Below, in pieces: positions 39,407 through 47,286 of a DNA stretch of 64,000 nucleotides. The notes under the pieces were generated by a model. That model was given only the letters and a program-made list of their open reading frames with translations. It made no database searches and was not told the DNA's origin. Origin of the DNA: Bacteroides fragilis (GTDB taxonomy: Bacteria > Bacillota > Clostridia > Lachnospirales > Lachnospiraceae). Position 1 is the first letter of the stretch; every line of letters begins with the position of its first letter. Location: assembly GCA_023664485.1 (NCBI GenBank), contig JAMPFK010000001.1, positions 698,753 through 762,752 of the forward strand. Reading direction: 5' to 3'. A program made the position numbers and the translations under genes.

Positions 39407-40330
39407 ATGGCGAATAAAGATAAGGATTTAATGGAATCAGGAGCCAAAGTAAGACTTGGCACATCGGATAAGATTATCAGAGGTTTTGGATATACGTTTA
39501 TCACATTATATGCGGTCTGCTGTATCATTCCTTTTCTGATTATTATCAGCTCTTCTTTTACGAGCGAGGCGGTAATCCGGGCGGAGGGCGTACAGCTCCT
39601 TCCAAAGGACATCACGCTGGAAGCTTATAAGATGGTAACGAAGAGCGGCGGTATCTGGAAATCCTATGCGTTGACGATCTTCATGACGGTAGTAGGGACC
39701 GGCCTTGGCCTTTCCATCATTTCGATGACAGGCTATGCGCTGCAGAGGAAGGATTTCCATTTCCGGAATGCGATATCGTTCTACATATACTTCACCAGCC
39801 TGTTTTCAGCAGGTCTCGCACCATATTACCTGCTGATGACACAGACTTATCATTTACAGGACAATTATCTGGCAGTATTATTACCGCTTATGATGTCGCC
39901 TTGGCTGATCATTCTGATGAAGAACTTCGTAAAGGCGATACCGCATGAGATTACGGAATCCGGTAAGATAGACGGAGCGGGGGATATGAGAATCTTCATT
40001 TCGCTGATTCTGCCGATGTTAAAGCCGGCGCTCGCGACGATCGGACTTTTCCTCGCGCTTGGTTACTGGAATGAGTGGTATCAGTCCTCGCTGTTCTTGG
40101 GATCGAAGGTAGCGGTAAAGCCTTTGCAGTATACACTCTATGAGGTAGTCAACAAAATCGATGCGTTAAAGAACTCCGTAGCCGGACAGTTCATCAACAT
40201 TTCCGATATTCCGCAGGAGAGTGTAAAGATGGCGAACGCGGTTCTGGCGACAGGCCCGATCGTACTTTTGTATCCGTTCGTACAGAAATATTTCATCAGC
40301 GGTATTACTGTTGGTGCGGTTAAAGGCTAG
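39407..40330 (+). CDS. Sugar ABC transporter permease (YtcP-like)
   Basis: 307 aa, six membrane helices, RBS GGAGGGAGCGGATT, 13 bases after the first permease. EAA loop ITESGKIDGAGDMRIFISLILP; the ending YPFVQKYFISGITVGAVKG is typical of the YtcP/LplC family. Forms the heteromeric channel with the preceding product. Confidence 0.94.
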   Translation: MANKDKDLMESGAKVRLGTSDKIIRGFGYTFITLYAVCCIIPFLIIISSSFTSEAVIRAEGVQLLPKDITLEAYKMVTKSGGIWKSYALTIFMTVVGTGLGLSIISMTGYALQRKDFHFRNAISFYIYFTSLFSAGLAPYYLLMTQTYHLQDNYLAVLLPLMMSPWLIILMKNFVKAIPHEITESGKIDGAGDMRIFISLILPMLKPALATIGLFLALGYWNEWYQSSLFLGSKVAVKPLQYTLYEVVNKIDALKNSVAGQFINISDIPQESVKMANAVLATGPIVLLYPFVQKYFISGITVGAVKG

Positions 40331-40416
40331 AGTGAGAAGAATTTCCGGCGTTTGCGGCAATGGCTGCTTTGTGAAGAAGTTCTACGATTTGCATAAGCAA
40401 ATCTTTCTCATCCGGA

Positions 40417-40440
40417 AGAATGCCCGGAATCGGGCATTCT
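40417..40440 (+). terminator. Intercistronic hairpin before the binding-protein gene
   Basis: AGAATGCCCG (40417-40426) pairs with CGGGCATTCT (40431-40440), loop GAAT, with only TTCC following. In transporter operons such hairpins often adjust the amount of binding-protein mRNA; full termination is doubtful without a T run. Confidence 0.6.
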
Positions 40441-40549
40441 TTCCATAGAAGGGTTTTGGTGCCTGAAATGCGGGCGTTCTTTCGAAATGGTGATTGTAAC
40501 TCATATGTAATGTATGAGTTCAATATAAAATAAAAAATGGAGGTAAGAT

Positions 40550-42256
40550 ATGAAAAAGAAATTAATCGCAGCATTATTAACAGCATCTATGGTTGCTGGT
40601 CTGACGGCTTGCGGCGGCGGTTCTGGTACATCGACTGACAACAGTTCTTCTTCGACTGACAACAGCGCGGCGTCTACGACCGACAGCAGTTCTTCATCCA
40701 CCGATAGCAGCGCAGCATCCACGGATAACAGCGCAGCGGCAGGAGATACGGCGTCCTCCGATGACCCGTGGGCAAATGTAGACACATCAGAGCATGTAGT
40801 GATTACATACATGACGACTGGTGATACGCCTTCCGGTACAAAAGAGAAGTACGACGAAATGATGGCGCAGTTAAATGCAATTCTGACCGAAAAAGTCAAT
40901 GCAGAACTCGACATCAACTTCATTTCCTGGACAGATTACCTTTCCAACTATAACCTGACGCTGGCTCGTATGGATGGTACGGTCGATCTGGTAGGTACGG
41001 CGTCCGACTGGCTGGATGCATGGCCGAATGCAAAGAACGGCGCGTTCCTTGAATTATCCGAAGATATGTTAAAGACCTACGCGCCAAAGACATGGGAAAG
41101 CGTACCGGCGGCGAACTGGGAGCTTTGTAAATATGACGGCGAGATTTATCTGATGCCGGAAGACAATTACGCACAGTGGACGAACCACGGCTTTATCTAT
41201 CGTCTTGACTGGGCGAAGGAAGCGGGCCTTACGGACGGCGTTCACAGCTGGGAAGACTTAACGGAATACTTCCGTTATGTAAAGAGCGCTTATCCGGATA
41301 TCATTCCGTGGGATTCCGACGGAACACAGCAGTCACAGATGGCAGGCGGCTGGATCGCATCTCATTCCGATTATGTTCCGATTGACGGTATCAACGCGGG
41401 CGCTATGTGGGGCGGCACAAGAGACGACCTGTACACAGTTTACTGTCCTTTCATGACAGATACGGATTCTCTCGTAGAGTATGCGAAGATGATGAAAGAA
41501 TGGGATGAAATCGGCGTATGGCAGACAGACGTACTGAATAACCGTTCTTCAACGAACCGTGACGATTACAGAGTCGGTTCCGTAGCGGCAGAGCAGCACC
41601 ATACACAGACTTGGACCGATCTGGTAAGCCCTACACCGGCGAACACGATTTATGCGGATGACCCGGATGCAGAATCAGGCTTCTTCTATTTCGGTGAAGA
41701 GACTGGCAATGTAACGGCGCTTTCCATTACGCACGGCGCGATGGCGATTTCCGCAGGAAGCGCAAATCCGGAAAGAGCATTGATGGTATATGACCTCCTT
41801 AGAAACGATCCGGAATGCTATAGACTGTTCTGTTATGGTATCGAAGGCGTATCTTATGAGATTACGGCGGACGGCCTTAGAACAACACCGGAAGGCTACA
41901 ATCAGGATACGGACAACATCAACGGAACGACCAACTACTGGTGGGGACGTAACGACGATCTGGAAATCCCGGATGCAACCCGTGATTGGGATAAGATTAA
42001 CGCACTGTATGACGAATATGACAAGATTAAGATCGAATATCCTTATGGCCAGTTCGTAGCGGACGTTGACCCGATCCAGTCACAGATTCAGAATATCAGC
42101 GAGATTCATGACAGCTATATGAAGCAGATTTCATTCGGTAAATATCCGGGAAGCGCAGAAGATATCGTTGCAGAATATCAGGCGGCGCTTCAGGCAGCAG
42201 GCGTTGACGAAGTTACCGCTGAACTGCAGAGACAGTTCGATGAACTTTATAAATAA
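40550..42256 (+). CDS. Extracellular solute-binding lipoprotein of the oligosaccharide ABC transporter
   Basis: 568 aa. Signal peptide KKKLIAALLTASMVAGLTAC with lipobox and lipidated Cys21, then a Ser/Thr/Asp low-complexity spacer (about 25-75) that lifts the receptor off the membrane. The binding domain (about 80-568) is of the large LplA/YtcQ cluster (over 500 aa), which carries complex oligosaccharides, for example pectic fragments. A strong AATGGAGGTAAGAT site precedes ATG 40550. Partner of the two permeases upstream. Confidence 0.92.
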   Translation: MKKKLIAALLTASMVAGLTACGGGSGTSTDNSSSSTDNSAASTTDSSSSSTDSSAASTDNSAAAGDTASSDDPWANVDTSEHVVITYMTTGDTPSGTKEKYDEMMAQLNAILTEKVNAELDINFISWTDYLSNYNLTLARMDGTVDLVGTASDWLDAWPNAKNGAFLELSEDMLKTYAPKTWESVPAANWELCKYDGEIYLMPEDNYAQWTNHGFIYRLDWAKEAGLTDGVHSWEDLTEYFRYVKSAYPDIIPWDSDGTQQSQMAGGWIASHSDYVPIDGINAGAMWGGTRDDLYTVYCPFMTDTDSLVEYAKMMKEWDEIGVWQTDVLNNRSSTNRDDYRVGSVAAEQHHTQTWTDLVSPTPANTIYADDPDAESGFFYFGEETGNVTALSITHGAMAISAGSANPERALMVYDLLRNDPECYRLFCYGIEGVSYEITADGLRTTPEGYNQDTDNINGTTNYWWGRNDDLEIPDATRDWDKINALYDEYDKIKIEYPYGQFVADVDPIQSQIQNISEIHDSYMKQISFGKYPGSAEDIVAEYQAALQAAGVDEVTAELQRQFDELYK

Positions 42257-42325
42257 GAGAAATCTGTAAGAGTAAAAATTTAAGAAATTGGAAATGAGAA
42301 AGCGGTGTGCCGCTTTCCCATCTCA

Positions 42326-42364
42326 AAAAGAGGTAGGGACAGGCATCCTTACCTCTTTTATTTT
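42326..42364 (+). terminator. Terminator of the transport operon
   Basis: AAAAGAGGTA (42326-42335) pairs with TACCTCTTTT (42350-42359), followed by ATTTT. A second small hairpin, AAAGCGG/CCGCTTT (42299-42316), precedes it. Confidence 0.85.
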
Positions 42365-42414
42365 GTGCCTTGCGGCGCACATACGAAAATGTCATGGGGA
42401 GAGGAAATGCGTAC

Positions 42415-44163
42415 ATGAACTGCAGATTTGAAATAAAGGATGACTTTTATCTCGACGGAGAAAAGATAAAGATTATTTCGGGAGGTATCCATTACTTCCG
42501 CATCGTCCCCGAATATTGGCGGGACCGCCTCGAAAAACTGAAGGCGCTCGGCTGTAATACGGTGGAGACCTATATTCCGTGGAATCTTCATGAAAGAGAA
42601 AAAGGAAAATTTGACTTTACAGGGATACTGGATGTCTGCGCTTTTGCCAGGATGGCGCAGGAACTCGGCCTGTGGGTCATCTTGCGTCCGTCGCCTTATA
42701 TCTGCGGCGAATGGGAATTTGGCGGCCTTCCATGGTGGCTGCTTGCGGAGGACGGTATGCGCCTGCGCTGCATGTATGAGCCCTATTTGAAGCATGTAAG
42801 AGATTACTACGAAAAGCTGTTTCAGATAATCGGGCCGCTGCAGATTACGGAGGGAGGCCCTGTCATTTTCATGCAGGTCGAAAACGAATATGGCTATTAT
42901 GGCGATAACGGAGAATATCTCGCTTATATGAAGAAGCTGATGACGGACTGCGGATGCAGCGTGCCCCTCGTCACCTCGGATGGGCCTTTCGGGGACGCTT
43001 TTGACTGCGGAAAAATCGAAGGCGTCCTGCAGACCGGAAATTTTGGTTCGAAAGGCAGAAAGCGGTTTATGCGGATGAGACAGAAAATCGGAGACAGGCC
43101 GCTGATGTGTATGGAATTCTGGGTGGGCTGGTTTGACAGCTGGGGCGTTCCCTGCCACCAGACCGGCGACCTGGCGGAGCATGTAAAGGATCTGGATGAA
43201 ATTCTTTCCGAGGGCCATGTGAATATTTATATGTTCATCGGCGGAACCAATTTCGGTTTCATGAATGGCGCGAACTATTACGACGTTCTGACGCCGGATG
43301 TAACATCTTATGATTACGATGCGCTGTTGACGGAGGACGGCCGGATAACGCCCAAGTATGAAGCGTTCCGGGAAGTGATTTCCCGATACACGGAAATTCC
43401 GGCGTCTGAATTGACAACACAGATTCGGCGAAAAGACTATGGGACGCTGAAAGTCCTGCGGAGCGCCGGACTGTTTGGCAATCTGTCCAACATTTCCCGG
43501 AAGAGGCATCATGTGCTGCCCCTTTCGATGGAGAAATCAGGACAGGGCTACGGATATATTCTCTATGAGAGCGATTTGGAAAAAGAAGGGGAACTTGAGA
43601 CCCTGCGGCTTTACGGGGCGAACGACCGGGCCAGCGTTTTTTTGGACGGGAACCCGCTCGTCACGCTGTACGACAGGGAACTGCTCGCGGAGCATGTTTT
43701 TGAAACGCCCGTCGCAAAAGGGAAGAAGATGTCCATCCTCGTAGAAAACATGGGACGCGTGAATTTCGGCCCCGCGTTGGAAAAGCAGCGGAAGGGAATC
43801 GACCAGTGCGTCCAGCTCAACGGCCATCAGCATTATGAATGGGATATGTACTGCCTGCCGATGGAGGATCTGTCGGAGCTTTCCTTTGAAACGCCGGTCA
43901 AAGAGGGGGAACCGGGTTTTTATGAGTTCGTTTTTACGGCGGAGGAGACCGGGGATACGTTTCTTGATTTTGCCGGCTGGGGTAAGGGCTGTGTGCTCGT
44001 GAACGGTTTTAATATCGGGCGGTTCTGGGAAATCGGTCCGCAGAGACGTCTTTATATTCCGGCGCCCCTGCTCCGGAAAGGAGAAAACAAGATTCTGATT
44101 TTTGAGACGGAAGGGAAAGCGCCGGAAGAGATCAGGCTGTGCGGTGAGCCGGACCTCGGTTAG
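42415..44163 (+). CDS. GH35 beta-galactosidase
   Basis: 582 aa from ATG 42415 (GAGAGGAAATG). GH35 signatures: IISGGIHYFRIVPEYWRDRL, VETYIPWNLHE, acid/base Glu158 in QVENEYG, nucleophile Glu234 in CMEFWVGWFD, and galactose-binding C-terminal jelly rolls ending GVNGFNIGRFW-like (LVNGFNIGRFWEIGP). No signal peptide: an intracellular exo-beta-galactosidase, fitting breakdown of imported galacto-oligosaccharides from galactan or arabinogalactan. Confidence 0.95.
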   Translation: MNCRFEIKDDFYLDGEKIKIISGGIHYFRIVPEYWRDRLEKLKALGCNTVETYIPWNLHEREKGKFDFTGILDVCAFARMAQELGLWVILRPSPYICGEWEFGGLPWWLLAEDGMRLRCMYEPYLKHVRDYYEKLFQIIGPLQITEGGPVIFMQVENEYGYYGDNGEYLAYMKKLMTDCGCSVPLVTSDGPFGDAFDCGKIEGVLQTGNFGSKGRKRFMRMRQKIGDRPLMCMEFWVGWFDSWGVPCHQTGDLAEHVKDLDEILSEGHVNIYMFIGGTNFGFMNGANYYDVLTPDVTSYDYDALLTEDGRITPKYEAFREVISRYTEIPASELTTQIRRKDYGTLKVLRSAGLFGNLSNISRKRHHVLPLSMEKSGQGYGYILYESDLEKEGELETLRLYGANDRASVFLDGNPLVTLYDRELLAEHVFETPVAKGKKMSILVENMGRVNFGPALEKQRKGIDQCVQLNGHQHYEWDMYCLPMEDLSELSFETPVKEGEPGFYEFVFTAEETGDTFLDFAGWGKGCVLVNGFNIGRFWEIGPQRRLYIPAPLLRKGENKILIFETEGKAPEEIRLCGEPDLG

Positions 44164-44216
44164 CGCGGGAAGAACTTCTGAAGAAGTTTCACCACAGGAA
44201 AGATAAGGATATTGGA

Positions 44217-44276
44217 AAAAGCGTCGGAACTTTCAATTTTCAGGAGCCTGGAGATTGAAGGGCCGGCGCTTTTGTA
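44217..44276 (+). terminator. Long hairpin terminator after the GH35 gene
   Basis: AAAAGCGTCGG (44217-44227) pairs with CCGGCGCTTTT (44263-44273) with one G-T pair; an inner stem CTTTCAAT/ATTGAAG extends it. T run at the 3' side. Confidence 0.78.
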
Positions 44277-44330
44277 TTAAAATGAGGAAAAGTATTCTGC
44301 GGATTTTGTAAAAAGAAAGGAATCAGAGCA

Positions 44331-46364
44331 ATGAAGTTCAAAATGGAAAAAGAAAAAGGAAGCAAAATTCAGGAGGGAATGATCGGCCTGTTTTTTGAAG
44401 ACATTAATTATGCGGCGGACGGCGGCCTGTATGCGGAAATGATCGAGAACCGTTCTTTTGAATTTTATGACTGTTATGGAGATAAGGGGGATTATTATGT
44501 GAAGCCGGATCCGGGCTATGGCTGGAGCCCCGCGCAGGAAGGCGGAGAGAACGGTGAAGAAGCGTGCGGTCATGAAAATGGCAGCGAAGCGTGTGATAGT
44601 GAGAACGGCTGCAGGATGCAGTATGTCATGGGCAGCCCGTTATACAGGGAAAATCCGCACTATCTCCGTTTTACGGCGGCGCGGCCGGGACAGGGATTTC
44701 AGAACCAGGCGTACAGCGGCATCTATCTGGAAAAAGGGAAAGAATATAAGGTATCCTTTTATGCGAGGCAGATTTCCTATGAGGGAAACTTCCGGATCCT
44801 GGTCGGAAAAGAGGGAAAAGTATATGCGGAAGCTGAGATTCCCTGCCAGAGCGTGCCAAAGGACAGCTGGCGGAAGTGGATTCGTTATGAACTGGTTTTG
44901 AAAGCTCCGGAAACGGTGAAAGGCGGCAGGTTCATCCTGCTTTTAGACCGGGCGGGAACGGTGGAATTTGATTTTATCTCCATGATGCCGGCGGACGCGG
45001 CGGCAGGCATTTTCCGCAGAGACCTGTTTGAGCGGCTGAAAGAGCTGCATCCCGGTTTTTTGCGTTTTCCGGGAGGCTGTATTATCGAGGGCAACACGCT
45101 GGAAAACCGCTACCGGTGGAAGGAGAGCGTTGGTATTCCGGAGCGCCGCAGGGCCAATTATAACCGGTGGTCGCTGCATGGCACGAAGGAAGAAAACGGA
45201 TGGCATACGGAATATGCCCACTATAATCAGACGCTTGGAATCGGCTTTTACGAATATTTTCTGTTGTGTGAACTCATTGGAGCAAGCCCGCTTCCGGTGC
45301 TGAACGTGGGACTCGCCTGCCAGTACCAGTCCTGTGAACTGGTCAGAACGGATGAGCCGGCGTTTCAGGAGTTTCTGCAGGATGCGTTGGATCTGATCGA
45401 GTTCGCGAACGGCGGGCCGGATACGCGTTGGGGCGGCGTCCGCGCACAGATGGGCCACCCGGCGCCTTTCGGGCTGAAAATGGTCGGCATAGGCAACGAA
45501 CAGTGGGAAACGGAGCAGGTCGATTTCTACGCGCGCTACCGCCTTTTTGAAAAGGCGGTTCATGAAAAATATCCGGAAATCAGGCTGATCGGTTCCGCGG
45601 GGCCGGATATTACATCGGAGCATTACCGGGACGCCTGGAAATTCTATCATGAAGAGGCGGCGGAAAATCCGAATTTCTGCTATGCGGTGGACGAGCATTA
45701 TTATGTGAAGCCGGAGTGGTTCTATGAGCATGTGGATTTTTATGACGAATATCCGAGAAATGTCAAGGTCTTTGCCGGAGAATATGCGGCCCGCCCCGAC
45801 GGAAGCGCGCATGACCCGGAGGCCAATACCCTTGCGGGAGCGCTTGCGGAAGCGGCCTTTCTGACGGGCATTGAGAAAAATGCGGATGTAGTGATTCTGG
45901 CCTCCTATGCGCCTCTTTTTGCCAGACTCGGCTATGCCCAGTGGTCGCCGGATATGATCTGGTTCGACGAAACGGCGGCCTATCCGTCCGCCAGCTATTA
46001 TGTCCAGAAAATGTACGGTGAGAATATGGGAACCACGCTGGCGCCCATGCGCGGCCAGGAGAAGGAACTGCGGAAAGAGGGCGTTTATATCAGCCTTTCC
46101 CTCGATGAAAAAGAAGGAGAGTACATTCTCAAGGCGGTCAATGCGGCGAAGGAAGAAAAAACGCTGGAGCTGATAGATGAAAAAGGGAATCAGGTCCGGG
46201 GGAATGCCGCGGTAAAGACATTGCGGAAGAAGGAAGATGCCGCGGAAACGGCGCAGGGCTGTCCGGAGCCCGTCCGCTATGAAGAGTGCGGGGCGGAACT
46301 TTCCGGTATGCTTACGCTTGCGCCGGAAAGCTTCACGGTGCTGCGGGTGAAGATGGCGGAATAG
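44331..46364 (+). CDS. GH51 alpha-L-arabinofuranosidase
   Basis: 677 aa, no signal peptide. The N-terminal GLFFEDINYAADGGLYAEMIENRSFE is the GH51 opening; a carbohydrate-binding-like jelly roll is inserted at about 105-215; the barrel has acid/base Glu390 in GIGNEQWE and nucleophile Glu484 in FAGEYAA, followed by a beta-sandwich. It releases terminal L-arabinofuranose from arabinan, arabinogalactan or arabinoxylan oligosaccharides. With GH35 and GH27 it completes an arabinogalactan-type debranching set. RBS AAAGGAATCAGAG. Confidence 0.94.
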   Translation: MKFKMEKEKGSKIQEGMIGLFFEDINYAADGGLYAEMIENRSFEFYDCYGDKGDYYVKPDPGYGWSPAQEGGENGEEACGHENGSEACDSENGCRMQYVMGSPLYRENPHYLRFTAARPGQGFQNQAYSGIYLEKGKEYKVSFYARQISYEGNFRILVGKEGKVYAEAEIPCQSVPKDSWRKWIRYELVLKAPETVKGGRFILLLDRAGTVEFDFISMMPADAAAGIFRRDLFERLKELHPGFLRFPGGCIIEGNTLENRYRWKESVGIPERRRANYNRWSLHGTKEENGWHTEYAHYNQTLGIGFYEYFLLCELIGASPLPVLNVGLACQYQSCELVRTDEPAFQEFLQDALDLIEFANGGPDTRWGGVRAQMGHPAPFGLKMVGIGNEQWETEQVDFYARYRLFEKAVHEKYPEIRLIGSAGPDITSEHYRDAWKFYHEEAAENPNFCYAVDEHYYVKPEWFYEHVDFYDEYPRNVKVFAGEYAARPDGSAHDPEANTLAGALAEAAFLTGIEKNADVVILASYAPLFARLGYAQWSPDMIWFDETAAYPSASYYVQKMYGENMGTTLAPMRGQEKELRKEGVYISLSLDEKEGEYILKAVNAAKEEKTLELIDEKGNQVRGNAAVKTLRKKEDAAETAQGCPEPVRYEECGAELSGMLTLAPESFTVLRVKMAE

Positions 46365-46406
46365 AAACGCGGAATAGCAGCATGGGATAGATGCGTGGAA
46401 TAGAAG

Positions 46407-46423
46407 CGGCAAAAATTTTGCCG
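46407..46423. promoter_or_regulatory. Palindrome upstream of the CobS-like/GTPase/Mrp promoter
   Basis: CGGCAAAA-A-TTTTGCCG is a perfect 17-bp palindrome, six bases before the -35 element at 46430. The loop is too small for a good RNA hairpin, so a DNA operator is the likelier reading. Confidence 0.6.
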
Positions 46424-46429
46424 AACAAA

Positions 46430-46459
46430 TTGACAAAAACAGAGCGGCGGGCATATAAT
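46430..46459 (+). promoter_or_regulatory. Strong promoter of the CobS-like/GTPase/Mrp gene cluster
   Basis: TTGACA (46430-46435), 18 bases, TATAAT (46454-46459): both hexamers match the sigma-A consensus exactly. No terminator with a clear T run is seen before 59869, so it could drive all twelve genes. Confidence 0.85.
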
Positions 46460-46505
46460 TTGACTGGATATTGAATGACAGGAAATCGGTGTAATCATAG
46501 TGGGG

Positions 46506-47270
46506 ATGGGCTTCATGTTTCGGTGGCTGAATAACAGGGAAAATGCAAAATATATTTTTTCTCTCCGCGTTCTGTACGGCGTGGCGGTGGGAGCCGTCAT
46601 GTGGGCTTTTTACGGGCTGTGCCGGTATTTTGATTTCGGCTGGTCCTGTTTTGCGCTGATCGGCGCGGCGGTTCCGGTCGTCATGAGCGGCGGCGTTTAT
46701 CTGTCCGGGTTTCTGAATACGTCGGAAGTGCTGGCGCAGAGATTGGACGGAAAAGGGAAAAACCCGCGGAATGCCGGCGCAGAGACTGATCGGGCCGGTA
46801 CGGAGGCAGGGGCTGCCGGCGCACATACGCTCATCGCGGCGATGACCTTTTATCTGCTGTACGCGGGCGGGCTTTCAGCAGTCCGGAAGGACAGACAGAT
46901 AGCGCTGCTCGCCGCCGGCTACATGATTTCCAGAACGCTGTACGGCATGGCGTTTGTGTGGTTCGCGGAGGCGGGGAAGGACAGGGAAAAAGGGAAGCGC
47001 GGAGACGGAAGCCTTTCTCCCGCAGTCAGAAAAACGCTCCGCATGATTCTTAGCGTTATTTTAGCGCTGTGCTTCTGTACTTGTGTTGTGATCGAACCTA
47101 TAATGGGCATGTTGGAAGCGCTGCTTAGTATGTGGGTGTGGACCTATTATTATTATATGTCCAAAAAAGTGTTCGGCGGTGTTACGGAGGAATCAGCGGG
47201 ATATTTCCTGACATTGTGCGAGCTCGCGCTTTCGCTGTTCGTTGGTATGTTCGGCAGGGCGCTGCTTTAG
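46506..47270 (+). CDS. CobS-like membrane protein lacking catalytic residues
   Basis: 254 aa from ATG 46506; the start is uncertain (GTG 46500 and ATG 46515 are in frame). Polytopic membrane protein that aligns by eye with adenosylcobinamide-GDP ribazoletransferase (CobS): the CobS motif GG-x-HLDG-x-x-DT-x-D appears as GGVYLSGFLNTSE and the terminal GG-x-TGDT motif as FGGVTEES, so the metal-binding Asp residues are lost. The N-terminal 25 residues of CobS are also missing and a Gly/Ala/Arg-rich insertion sits at about 83-105. No other cobalamin gene is near. Likely a repurposed, non-catalytic relative; the next gene starts 16 bases later. Confidence 0.68.
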   Translation: MGFMFRWLNNRENAKYIFSLRVLYGVAVGAVMWAFYGLCRYFDFGWSCFALIGAAVPVVMSGGVYLSGFLNTSEVLAQRLDGKGKNPRNAGAETDRAGTEAGAAGAHTLIAAMTFYLLYAGGLSAVRKDRQIALLAAGYMISRTLYGMAFVWFAEAGKDREKGKRGDGSLSPAVRKTLRMILSVILALCFCTCVVIEPIMGMLEALLSMWVWTYYYYMSKKVFGGVTEESAGYFLTLCELALSLFVGMFGRALL

Positions 47271-47286
47271 ACGGGTAGGTGCGGAA

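Noticed and set aside
44943..46826. 627-codon antisense open frame over the GH51 gene (and a 384-codon one at 42358-43512 over GH35)
   Set aside because: Both are shadows of GC-rich coding DNA: the opposite strand carries full GH51/GH35 families with catalytic motifs, and the antisense frames show no domain and low-complexity composition.
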